This document shows positions 1 through 12,600 of a stretch of 64,000 nt of DNA, piece after piece. Position 1 is the first letter of the stretch. Every line of letters begins with the position of its first letter. This DNA comes from Ectobius pallidus (lineage: Eukaryota; Arthropoda; Insecta; Blattodea; Ectobiidae), in the NCBI GenBank assembly GCA_964059195.1, contig CAXKWD010000011.1, positions 27,837,791-27,901,790 of the forward strand, written 5' to 3'. Under the pieces are notes generated by a model. That model ran no database searches. It was not told the DNA's origin and was given only the letters and a program-made list of their open reading frames with translations. Made by a program: the position numbers and the translations under genes.

Positions 1-1
1 A

Positions 2-681
2 CCCTTTCACTGCTGAGATATTGGCAAGCTGACATACCCTCCTTGCTGAGATATTTTCACTGTCACTCTGCGCTAAATCCGAAAAATAAGAAGGCAGTTT
101 TAAAATACGCCAGAACTTCGTCATCACGTTAGAAATGCTTTTCCTTGCTCGTGAAAGCAATGACTGTGTTGAAATTGAACATACCATGGCCTTGACGTGA
201 TTCCCCGCTTGTCATATGACTTGTGAGTTCATTGGCTTCTTCAGACATCACAACATTGTGCAAGGCCTCACATTTTCGTCTACAGATTGCACCACAGGGC
301 AAGGAAAGCAATGAAATTAATTTCTATCTAACCCCAAGAGATGGCAGGACACTATCCTTTCGTTGAAACCATGTTAAAAAATTCTATTCTACGAGCAATT
401 GTCTTATTCGTAGCACTAACTTCGCAGCAACATTGTGCAAGGCCTCACATTTTCGTCTACAAATTGCACCACAGAGCAGGGAAAGCAATGAAATTAAGTT
501 CTATCTAACCCCAATAGATGGCAGGACACTATCCTTTCGTTAAAACCGTGTTAAAAAATTCCATGCCTTGTGGAATCGTCTCGTTCATAGCACCAACTTC
601 GCGGGCGGAACAGTTCCGTCAATAGCACACGTAGGTGCCATTCTCCGCGCCGTAACAGTTCCGTCGTTAGCAGTGAAAGGG
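2..681. mobile_element. piggyBac-like non-autonomous element (TTAA target)
   Basis: The window opens with the inverted terminus CCCTTTCACTGCT. Its exact inverse AGCAGTGAAAGGG ends at 681 and is followed by TTAA at 682-685. The left TTAA is cut by the window edge. Terminal CCCTTT with TTAA targets is the piggyBac pattern. No transposase is present; the interior holds a tandem duplication (252-605). Confidence 0.6.
252..605. repeat. Two tandem copies of a 177-bp unit
   Basis: Two units (252-428 and 429-605) begin AACATTGTGCAAGGCCTCAC and run through matching blocks such as GATGGCAGGACACTATCC with scattered substitutions. They lie inside the piggyBac-like element. Confidence 0.85.
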
Positions 682-859
682 TTAAGGACGCACCCTAGTT
701 TTTTGTTATAAAAAACTGTGGGAAAGTGCATCTATTACGTGGGTAAATACGGTAACTGAGCGTGGCTACTCCAATTGTAAATTTTTTAAAAATTCCCTGA
801 CTTTTCCAAGATTTCTCCAGAAAAACAAAAATCCATAACTTTTCCCGGACGCTAGTCAC

Positions 860-1550
860 CCTGGCAATAGTGGTAAAAATGTGCAAAATATAGCCAGTTG
901 ATCTACCCTGGCTGGTTCCCTCCTCCAAGCACCGACATTATCAATTATCTCAAACTCCAGGACTATCGATATATTAGTTGATTCAACATAAAAAATACGT
1001 AAATTTTATATATATATTTTAATCAAACATCAATTTTAATTGCCGTAGGAAATGCGTAAAACTGCATAAACAAGTGATGTTCATTTTATGATATACGTTT
1101 TACATATTTTCTCATTTTTGATAGCGGTATTACGGAACATGCGTGTATTATGAGTTGCTCAGATGTAAAAAATGCCATAACATATGGGAATGCAAATAAT
1201 AGTAATTTTAAACTGATGCTAACTGAAAGTGCAGTTATGAAAAACAGAAAAATTGTGCGAAATTCATTACTGAAAGTCATAGGAAGTGTAAAGAATTGAT
1301 TTCTGTTTTCTTTTCCATCAGTTTTATTTAATTTAGTAAATAAAATTAGAATTTCGTAATTTAAGTCAGCTGATACTTTCTTTTTCTTATTTCAGGCCTA
1401 TTTCAGCTAAGAAATGTGTTACTTTAATGTTATGGAAATGAGGCGATTTATTTTTTCACTTTGGGGTTAATTTTTCCCCCGCTTTACTTTACTGTTAAAA
1501 AGGCAGGTGCGGGTTAAATTCAGGGGCGGCTTATATTAAGATAAATATGG
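860..1550. mobile_element. MITE-like element, inverted relative of 62861-63571
   Basis: The segment is homologous, in inverted orientation, to the element at 62861-63571. Shared blocks include GTGCAAAATATAGCCAGTTGATC, TATCAATTATCTC and the terminus GGCTTATATT near 1529, followed by TA at 1551. The left border is unclear. No coding capacity. Confidence 0.5.
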
Positions 1551-1553
1551 TAA

Positions 1554-2690
1554 TATTATTATTAGAGTATTTAAAATTGTGTGATTTCAACATAGATGAT
1601 TCATCCTGATATTACCAAAATTAGATCATGTGTATCTCTATTAATACAAGTAGAAAAATTGTCCCCCCCCCCCCCACAGAAGACAAAACTCTTGACCTTT
1701 ATGAGATTTTCAACAACTGTGCATTTTGTGTAAAAAATCTCTGGCATTGTAGATTGGAAGAACCAGCACAAATACTGGGAGTGAAATGTCAGTAGGGGAA
1801 GCCGATTGTATTGGTGCCTGGCAGCAAGAGGGTTAAGTCAGTTAATGTATACTTAAAAGCCTTCAGAGGCCCGTAACTTTTATTTATCATAAATACCGGG
1901 AATAAAACTCTCAAAAAATTATTGTCAATGGACAGTTAGGTTATGAAAAAGAGGCAGCTTTATAATATATTCAATAAGATAAGACGAAAAAACTAAATTT
2001 GTTGTGCCAACTTCAAATTCCCAATTAATACTGCTTTGTTATCTGCTATGTATATGAGAAAGCTAAAATCAAGATCAGTTTTCTATTTCTGCGCAGTCCA
2101 AGAATTCTATGAGTGAATGAGAAGCAATTTCCATGCTCGTTAGCAAATTTCAAAACTAACTGGAATAATGACTCTATTGTATATGAGGAGATTCAACCTA
2201 CAGAGCAAATAGAATTAAAAAGCACAAAAAATTTCATGCTCATTACATTTTGGATATAGAGGACCAACATCCAAAGCGATAGAATTAAAAAGCACATACA
2301 ATCTCATGCTACACATCAGGAAATAATGAAGAAGATTCCACAAGACAAGTTTTACTACATATACTTCATGCACTTCCATACGCCTATTTATAAACTACCT
2401 AATTATTAAATTCACTGGCCTACAAGCAAAACTAATGTAGACAATTACAAGTTTTGTGTTTTATCCAGATTTTATAAAAATCAGAATTAGTTTTAATACT
2501 TACAAGAAATTGGGATGTCTTGTTTAGTGAATTATTTCAAAATCATCCTATCAAACTACCGAGACTTCTTGCAGTATACAATAGTTCCTAACACAGCATG
2601 GTCTTCTTTAGGGAGGGAAGCTATATACACTTTTAGTGGCTGCCACTGAAATCATTAGCAAGTAGAAAGTATAATCAAGATATCAAATTA
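1554..2690. other. HUWE1 intron, no gene recognised
   Basis: AT-rich intronic sequence with a C homopolymer (about 1663-1676). I see no coding sequence or element with clear ends. Confidence 0.5.
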
Positions 2691-2695
2691 ATAAT

Positions 2696-3090
2696 ATGAA
2701 GGATGTTAACTAAGTGAGATTGTTGACATTTAAACACTTAACTTTTACTTACATATTTGCAGGACGTACCTTTCATGGGCTTTCACGTTTCGCACATATG
2801 TAAGTTAAAGTTAAGTCTATAGTGTTTAAATGTTAACCACCTCACTTAATTAACACAGTATACTGCTTAACTGTATTGTATTTAAATATGAAGGATGTTA
2901 ATGAAGTGAGATGGTTTCCATTTAAACACTTCACTTTTACTTACATATTTGCAGAACGTAACTTTCATGAGCTTTCACGTTCTCCAAATATGTAAGTAAC
3001 AGTGAAGTCTTAAAGTGTTTAAATGTCAACAATCTCACTTAATTAACACAGTAGATTGCTTAAAACTGTATATTGGCGTTTTAAATACGA
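2696..3090. repeat. Two tandem palindromic repeat units (~190-200 bp each)
   Basis: Units start with ATGAAGGATGTTAA at 2696 and 2888, and a third start is at about 3086. Each unit is itself a hairpin: a left arm with GTGAGAT...TTTAAACACTT pairs with AGTGTTTAAATG...CTCACTT on the right. The arms end in loops around TTTCATG(G/A)GCTTTCACG. Their core resembles the large palindrome at 58917-59386. Confidence 0.75.
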
Positions 3091-3798
3091 AGGATGTTTT
3101 ATCAACATTTTTATGATTGTTGCCTTTGCTGGTTGATATACCAATCTGAGAACCCCATTAGAAGCTATACTTTATTTTTCATCTGATCAAGCCTGACCTA
3201 TGCTCAACTGAAAACGGCAAGCAGACCACGCCTGGGTATAGACTGGGTGTTGAGTGTTTATGATGAAACTTTGATTTAGACCGAGAAATATTATGCTTCC
3301 TTCTAGAGTATGGGATTTGCCCTGTTTCTACTGATCTTTAGTAAGCTGTACAAAACATGTTACATGCTTCAGAAAAAGTAATCACACTTTCTCAAGTAGC
3401 CTTAAAAGCATAACAACTTTTCTTCTGTTGACCAGTGACACAACCACCTGCATTCTAGTACACCAACCCAGAAATGGAAGAGACCAATCACCACCAACAA
3501 GCAAAGATGGGTGAGAAGAATGCAGAGTTATAACAGAAATCTCTCTACAAACATTCAGCTCTGACAAGATACATCAATCCTGGGGGTGTAAAGAACATGT
3601 AAAGAGGGACATACGTTCAAACAAAAAAATTTCATATTTCAGTGAAACAAGTTTATAAAACATGTCAGTCTTAGACAATTTTGTTTCCTACATAAAAATG
3701 ATTTAATAACCCCCAGAACAGATATAACTTTTCTTCAGGGCACAGAAGAAAATATGGTACTTTTTCAGAGTAACTCTCTTCACATTTCTGGAAGCAAT

Positions 3799-3829
<31 letters not shown>

Positions 3830-6596
3830 AGCTGCAATTAATTTCAGAAGAGAATTCCTGTGAGAAACATATAGTCTTTTAATGAGATACATAAAGTGAA
3901 TAATGTAAAGAAATTAGGTACAGTTGAACTCATTTGTAGTAGCCGCATTAGAGCAGCATCTTTTCTTAATATTATAAAACCAGTTTATTCCTATTATTGA
4001 GGAAAACTTTTAATTAAAACCTTTCTGGCAATGCAAACCTTTTCCCATGCAATAACCTATTTCTGTCATATATACTAACTATGCTGTTTACTGTACAAGG
4101 TTTCAGAAACTATTACACACTCAGCTGAAAAGACTTTACTGGTAGGCATAATGATGAACAGAAGTGAACTTTCATAATATATTACGTGGGATTTTTTAAT
4201 TATATCTTGTGAATAAGGTGATTAGATCTTTAACAGAATTACTGCTGTATTTACTACGAAGTTAATATTAAAGTGTGACAATGAGTTGATACCGACACCC
4301 ATGTCACTGTTCTTCCTCTCAATAAACCTTCACAGAGAAGCAGTGTCAACGTAATATGTTAACATTTATTTTTATGAAGCCATCAGAAAACATTAGAATA
4401 ATTTTCAACATAAGAATCACACATATTTACAACTGTTCTGATCGTTTTTAAAATACACACCAATATATTAGAAAATTTATATCTTGTTTAGTTTTTTGCT
4501 GCAACAAAATTCCTGAAGCTTAATTCGGCTGTAAACATGTTCACGTATGGCATCGTCAAAGTATTAAAATGAATTACCATCCAGTAAAACTATAAAATTA
4601 ATTGATATTATAAACTGGTTTAACCATCAGTTCATTCTAGACTGTTCTCCTAAATGTTGAAATACAAAGAATCCTTATTCTTATCGGAGATTATTGAAAA
4701 GTTATATAAATATGTAGAGAAAACCGTTTTGGGACGCTGTATATTTACATTTATTCATATAATTCATGTTAAAATTTGTTCTTGTTGAAGAGCTATGCAC
4801 ATCAGTACAATTTGTGAATTATTTAAATTACGTGAAATTATTTAATACCACAATTGAGTTCAACTGTGGATGATCACTAAACTACAACAGTAAAAAATAT
4901 TCCTGTGTGCTTTAAGTTCACACTCATGCGGGTACAAGAATTCCAACAGCAAAGAGCCTCTTTGGTACACTGAGGAATAACACGACAGTTCATTACTTAA
5001 GATTGGTCCATTCAATTTAAGGCAACCGTACTCTTCACATATTCCTATTACCATAATTGCTTAACTGTACTTAAACATCATTCTCATAACGTATTCTTAG
5101 AAATCGCCCACTAATATAGTGACCTATAAAATGTACCATAGTATAATCCAAGGAAAAACTTTTCTGAAAACACCTAAGCTCTCGCTAGAATTCTACATAA
5201 AACATTAAAACTACTAGTCCCATGACATAAGTACTTAATGCAACAGATAAAAGAATAAGGCTCATTGTAATTACACAAGCACAGAGAAAACTCCAAGGAG
5301 AGAATTCATAATTCATCTGAATTAGTGCTTTCAGTGTTTTCTTGCAGGCTAGTTAAGTTCAATTGCCAGAGTAATTACTTACCCATGCATGTTTTACAAC
5401 AGCATACTTTTTTGTCAGATATAAATGTGGGCTTTGACAGAAAGAAAAACACAGCCAAGCGGAATTGCAGAGAACAACAAAAATAGCACAAAAATTTTAG
5501 GACATTTTTGCTACATGCTACAAATATTACTGTATATAAATATTGAAAATTCTTTAGAAAATTTGTTATGAGCCTTCATTAGGGTTATATTTTAACATTT
5601 TAGAAAAAGCACAAAACATTATACTGGCATAAATAAAAGGAAATCAAGAAGTATCTAAGTAATCAAAATTTCTCTGCACGACTTTCTTGGTGTGCGCCTG
5701 AACAGTTGATGTGTACAGATTTGGGCTGCCATTTTTTGTGTGCATGTGTTACTAGTCTGTGTCTACATTTTTTATTTTATTTATTTATTTGATTAGGTTT
5801 ATATTTTTAGTAGTATTTAATGATTTATATCAATTTGCACAACACTTTCCAGCATAAGGTAGCCCTTCCTTACTTAAAAACCGACACATTTAAAAATTTT
5901 ACTTTACTGAAAGTTTATATAAAATATTTCCCTCTTTCCTTTTGTGACAATATAACTTCAACTCTATCATTATGGAAGTCTCTACTCATGAAATTTGAAA
6001 ATTCCGGACTTCAAAATACTGCTAAATGCCTCACCATAAGTATGCAGTAGGGCAAGTGAATAAACTTGCAAAGTACAAACTTGGTATTCTTAAAGGAATT
6101 GTGTTTACGAAGCATAAGAATACAGAGAGGACCAATACTAAAATCAGGTTCGTTTGCTGAAGGAATACTCCGTACTTTCAAGACAATTATGACTAAAATC
6201 TAGAGTGCTATTTGCTTACCAGGTTTGCACCCAGCTGAAATCAATACAGCATTAGGAATTCAGAAACATTCTCTATCACTATAGTTTAAATTTGCTTAAT
6301 GGTTTTACTTAGTGTATGTGTAATTTTTTCAATACTACATAAATAACACACGATAGAAAATGTTCCTGAGAATACATCTTAAATTAATGTATTAGTGCAA
6401 TTTTTTCCCACTTCAGCAAGCTGAAAGATGAACCCATTTGCAAAAAGATACTTAAATAAATACATAAGAAAATATATAACAAGCAAACAGATCTACTGCA
6501 CTTGAAGTTTAAGCTAGTATCCAAAATATATACCAAATCCATGTTAGTATGCCCAAACAAAAGAGAAACATAAATAATAGTTAACGTAACCATTAC
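3091..6596. other. HUWE1 intron, no gene recognised
   Basis: AT-rich intron with an (AT)n run at 3803-3829. Only short chance reading frames are seen. No HUWE1 exon was identified here, so the next exon probably lies left of the window. Confidence 0.5.
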
Positions 6597-6690
6597 CATC
6601 TTCATCTTCGTCATCATCTTCCACATTGGGTATTTCTTCAGAGGGATTTGTATCAGAATCAGAATCATCGCTTTCAACAGGATCAGCATC
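6597..6690 (-). CDS. HUWE1: HUWE1 exon: Asp/Glu/Ser acidic tract
   Basis: The exon is 94 nt, phase 0 in and 1 out, acceptor gtttcag and donor gtaatg. It encodes [19 protein letters not shown] and a run of Asp/Glu. This fits the long acidic tract of HUWE1 that precedes its C-terminal half. It joins in phase with the exon ending AEMDDTQ across an 11.7-kb intron. No further exon was recognised between 1 and 6596. Confidence 0.82.
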
Positions 6691-9600
6691 CTGAAACATT
6701 TAAATATATAGTAGAACCTTGTTAAATCAGGGCAAATAAGACACAGTAGGCCTAAAGCTGGGTTTCCATTGATTAACTTATTTCAACACCAACAAGTCAA
6801 GTTTAACATGTTGATATTTACATGTATATGGAAAATTGGAGTTCTAGTTGACTTGACATGCAAACTCAGTACCGTATGTTGGATTTAACATTTTCAGAAT
6901 TTAATTTGTTTAAAAAAAAAAATGGACAACATATCAAGTCAACTGACTAGTTGTGCGATTTCAGCTTTGGTTCAGGAATTTCCACCAACAAAAAAGTAGA
7001 CAACTTCCTCTTTCACTTATCTACCAGCATGCATTATTATTGTATTATCGTTATATTTCGCCAGTAACTTTATAATAATATAAAGACCTACATTATAAAG
7101 TTGAATATACAGAAAAATTAAATTTACCATAAATTCATAAGACAAATATTGCAAGATCATTCATTTTTGTCAGAAAATCTTAATATCTAGTTGTCTGTGA
7201 ATAGTGTTCATAAATACAATAACTTTTTACTACAATACATATATATATAATTATTAGGTTTTCAATTACGCTGCTTATCATAAAGTCCTACATAGTCCTC
7301 CATAGTGCCATCCGAAAAATTAACTAGACCAAAATATTGCTCAAATCACAAAAAAATTGATCATTGTTGATGTCTGTAAATTATATTTCTGAAATAAACA
7401 ATAATTTCAAAACTTCAGTGTGAATTACCTATACAAAGTGTAAAATGTAATTACACAAAAAAATAAATATAGCATAAATTCTCGGTTGATAATTATGACA
7501 TACATATACCTTAACTATTTGCCAAGAAATAGTAAAAAACACTTTTTATATTTTAGTTGTGATACTGTTCCAGAAATTAATATCATATTCGCAAGACAAA
7601 CTGTTGTATAAAAACACCACATGTCAAGTAGTTGGAATCAAAGCCAGGTATAACTACTTTTTTGTGACAAATATAATGTGTAGGTAATCTCATACTGTAG
7701 AAAAGTTGAACAGCTGATTTTAAAGAAGGCAGTAATTGTTTGACACACACGTTTGTATTGTATATCAGACTGATAGTCAATTCTCAGAAATAATATAAGC
7801 ACATTTTCTGTATAGCAACTAACGGGAATTTCTACTTATGAACATTATAACATGAAAAGGAAATATCCTTCTCGACAACAGCTGGGTAAATGTAAGTCAC
7901 TGCTGGAAGATACATCTCAAGGAAAGCTGAGTAAGGCAAGCCATACTAAAAAATTCCATCTAGCTAGGTAAGCCAATGGGTTAATTACAAACTCAGCTAA
8001 TCATATTTTTTTTTTCCTTTTGCTCAGAATTGTAATGACATTTTCAGGATATGTTGATCCGAGTTTTACCCAAGGAATAGTTCATCTTTGAAGATTAAAC
8101 TCCTCTTAGATAAATCAAATTTTTGAGGGGGTGGGGAAAAGTTCAAATTTAAGAGCCACAGTAATAGACAGTACTCAGATCTCATCTCAAGAGCGTATCA
8201 CCTGAGTAGCTCTCAAGTATGCATTCTCATCTTGAGATGAGGACAGAGTAATAGTCCCGTTTCAAGCTCTTCTCAGCTGGTAATTTACTCACGCGATACT
8301 AGATCCGGTACTCAGGTGATACACGATCTGATGCGCTGTTTTTCTATAAACCTTGAGCACGTGTGTTAAGAAGCTGAGAATGGAAGGCAATGGAGGTAAG
8401 TTACAGCCTTCGCCAACAGATGGTGCTACAATAACCGCCCCCTAGGCTTGTTTGGTTGGTCTGTCGTCTGCAATTTCGCAACATTCGTTTGCAATAAGGT
8501 CTTTCCTTTTGTATCTTTGTACATAGAAACTAGTAAAATGGAAGATATAAAAAGAGATTAAATGGAATACATGTTAAGATTTTTCGCAAATATCGCCATA
8601 TATTGTGATTCCAATTTTAAATTATTATGAATTTGGACAATTATATTTAGGCCTATACTATGGTCGGGACTGAAATATTAAGGAATTTAGGAACGGAAAT
8701 ATACTTAAATATAATAATATAATTAATTAAGGCACTTGAGTATAATAATAATATTACAAGAAACATAAATAAACATGGTTGTGAACTGTAATATAATTAT
8801 AAGATATTTGTTTATTTAAACCAAATAATATAAACAATAAGTGAATTTGGTTTAAATTACACTTTGTTAACAAAAATGTGTTTTTTACATATAAAACCTA
8901 ATAAAAGATACAATTAATTTTAATAACTAATCTAATTACTATTTCTTAGGCTTAGACTTCTTAGGTTGTATTTAAATTATTCTGTTTTAACGGGGTTATA
9001 AGGTGGCGTTGTTTATATTTTAGCTAATTATTTTTGTGTATTCAACAAATGAGAATGACAAACATTAATAATAAAAATAAACAGTTCGACAGTTGCTGAT
9101 ATTTACATCTGCAGTAGTTGGTAAATAAGCGGTTTAACATAGCCATTTCTAACTTTGAAAACATAGGCCTAACATATTTATTTAACAGTTCTAACTTATT
9201 TTTTCCTTAAACATTAGCTTTTCACATTGAATCATTCCTTTTTTAGAATGGCTTTACTCTCTAAATTATCCTATTTTTCAGTATGTAATGCAAATAAAAC
9301 AGAAACAAACAAAAAACTGACCCACTGACTCTATACAAACAATTATATTTTATTGATGTAAAATATGTACACTAGTCGTATTAAACTTGTGTCAGAGTTT
9401 GATAGAATTAGGTTCATGTTTGCTGGTGAAACGGATTGTATTTTAAGCAAGGAAGCTATAATTCCAAGTAATCTTACTAAAAAATTTAGCTAAAACAGGA
9501 GTAAACCCACCAGGCGCGGTTCTACCTATAGGTCACAGGGTCACGTGCCCGCCCCCCCCCCCCCATCTATTTTGAATATAAACTGTACTGCATTTATAGC

Positions 9601-12600
9601 AACGAATAAAATAACTTAACATCCATCTATTTCAAACTTCGCGCGTTTGCTTTCCTGGTAAAGTTTGGCAACATAGCATGGGTCAAATTTCCGTCGTGCC
9701 CAGCCATCAAGCCCAGCCATCTCTCATCCCTTTAACATTTTCTTTTTCTAAAGCTGACGGAATGCAGGGAGGGGTTGTGGCTAGTTTAAGTTGTACAGGG
9801 TCACAGTAATTTTGCGACTTCACACAAATCAGCGCTGTCTGCACTCTTGAAGTCCTCCGCCAGATGGAGTGGTATGCATTATTATTACTCTGTAGTTGAG
9901 AACATATTTACGTGTCGAGAGAGACAGAATACTGTATAGCCAACTCTCTTACTCCCCCCAGGGTATCAGAATACAGTAACATCTTACCCGTAAAACCTGT
10001 CCAGTTGGGAAAGGGCGATTGCAAAAATGCCGTTTTCCTACCCTCTTCCGCAACTCAAATAAGCTAAAGCCGGAAGTTTTTTCTTGTTGAGTGTTAGTGC
10101 GTGCTTCTGATTTTTCCTTAGTTAGTAAAGTATTTTTTACATAGTGATAGTTAAATGAATGAGATAAGATACAAAATAAAATTCTAAATTTCGAGGACCG
10201 GTTATTAGCCAAATAATTAGGCTGGCCTAGACCAGAGCTAATAAAGACAAAAACAAAGTGTACAAGAGGAATTTCAATAAAATGTATATGAAAAGTGCGA
10301 GTGGATATGCGGGTGTCTGACAACTAATGCACTATTTTGTTTTCCGTGTATTCTATTCGGTGGAGAAGATGCATGGACTAAAACTGGTAAATATTTACCC
10401 GATAGATGTAAGCACAGTTTGTCAAAACGCCATTTAGACAATGAAATGAGTCTCGCTGTCTTAGGGAAGGCTGATGTCAGGGTGCAACTTGATGATGGGT
10501 ATAGAACATGTGTCCGTAAGCATAATGATGTTGTTGACAAAAACATATATATTTTGTCATGCATTCTTGATGCTTTAAATTTTGCGGGGAATTTGAATTG
10601 GCCTTGCGTGGGCATAATGAGAGAGAGAGAGAGTTCTGATAACCCAAGTGTTTTCAAAGGTCTCATTAACTACACCGCGACACTTGACAATGTCCTTAAG
10701 AATACTGTAGTATTGTTATACAAAAAATGAAACAGAAAGGTAAGTTTTAGCTTAAGTGTAAGTTCTGTTTTCCTCTAACATCTATGGCTTATATTTGTAT
10801 GTGACCCACCCCTATGGAACCTCACGAGCCGCCACTGAAACCCACATATAACTTAAATAATATACACCTGTTTTGCTTAATTTTTTTTAAATTGTTAAGG
10901 GATTGCGCCAATATTTTATTTTTAAAATAGTTTTATATTACTTGGCGCACGAATTTATTAATATAAATTTTGGGGAGAAGAAGTCATTATGTAGGAGGCT
11001 TTGTCTTCTACTTGTTGCTTTGATAAACACATTATAGTCGGCCCTGTAATAACACATTGTTAAGACGCTGTGTTGCGTCTGATGTTTTGATTTTATACTG
11101 GATGTCACGTACTGACATATTGTCGGCATTCTGTTGCGTTTTGTATCTATTGTTACTGTAGTATGGGGAGACTTTGGTTCTCCCGCGATTGTGGAGTGTT
11201 TTACTTATTGTTTAGAGTTCTGACGTAACAAATAGGCTTGTTTGGTATAAATCAGCGAGGCCAATGGTGCCTCGTTCTCACTCTCTTGTCATCCTTCTTC
11301 GGCTCTACTTGGATCCTCCGTCTGAGGGTTCGTCTTCTTCGTTCGGGCAATGGACATCGACCTGGGTCTTCTTGGTTCTCTAGGATGTGGCTTCATTCTC
11401 AATTAGGATTATTTTTAGAGGTATGTACTTATCTTTGATTTATTATCTCGGGAATTATGAAATGCATTAATATTGAATTTAGCCCTTCAGGCAGTCATGT
11501 ATATGCGCTAGGCGGTGATCTTTAAAGTGGATGCCTGTTCGACTCTGTGCTTATAGTGGCCTTAATTTATGTTCTTTTCACTATCCTTGAACCGTGTGTC
11601 CATGTCCGTTGTCCGAGGAGAGTGAGCCTTCTTCAACCACGACTCCGTGGATGGAGAAGCCGTTTTGCTTCTTTCAAAAATGTAAGTCACTAAAATTTAT
11701 TATGTAAATTTTCATGTGGAGTTCGTCTGTGTACCCTCTTTTTCAGGACCTGATTGTATTTTAATTTATGTTCTTCTCAAAGGGTTATTATTTATTTTGA
11801 ATTAAATTACATGTATGTATGCTAGGCCATCAGCCGTTCTGTAAAATAAACCCTTTTCCTTTCTATATCGCTTCCTTATGTTTTCTAACTTTTAGAAAAC
11901 ATATTATATGCGAAAGGCATCGAAACTTGTTTCGAGGCCTTTCGTTAAATATGTTGCCTCTTTCTCCGGTCTTTCTTTCAGTCACTTAACTTAGATCCTC
12001 TGGGACTGGACCTGGCGTCAGGTAGCGGAGAAATTATGTCCAGGTAATTATTAATGTTTGACTTTGTGACTAGCCGGAGGGGTGGCGCATATTTTTGGTA
12101 AGCAGAGCGTGGTTTATTTAAACCTAGGCTCTGGCTAATTTAGCGACTCCTTTTGTAGCAGTGTGCGTGCTCGATTGAGTTTCACGCAGTTCCTGCTTGC
12201 TTAGTGTTTTTACTAATTTAGGGAAGTGCAAACTTTAATTTATGTCTATGTATTGTTTCTTTGAACTTGTTTGTACTTCTACTAATTCATGGTAATTATT
12301 TGTTTCATGTTTCCCCTGTATCAAAGTCATGGCTCGTGCACACGTGGATCCCGATTACTTGCTTAAAGACGATCTGCTTTACGAGTTGAGGTTGAGGAAA
12401 GTTCCGGGAGAGCAGAAAGAGTTAGTCGCAGTCCTCAAGGACCGTTTGAAACAGTACCTGGACGAACCAGTGGACGTCAGGACTTTTGGTGAGTCTGAAA
12501 TCTCACAATTATTCAATGTTGCTACTAGTAGAATAAAGCAGGCAAGCGACGGCTTGCAAGATTTAAATGCTTCTCCTCCGGAAAGATTCATTCATAGAAT

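Noticed and set aside
9949..10666. Minus-strand frames of 124 and 130 codons
   Set aside because: They overlap the plus-strand hAT transposase fragment or its flank, with no domain features; shadow or chance frames.
11238..11438. 66-codon frame repeated at 15997-16197
   Set aside because: It lies within both LTRs and is identical because the LTRs are; composition and position do not suggest a gene.
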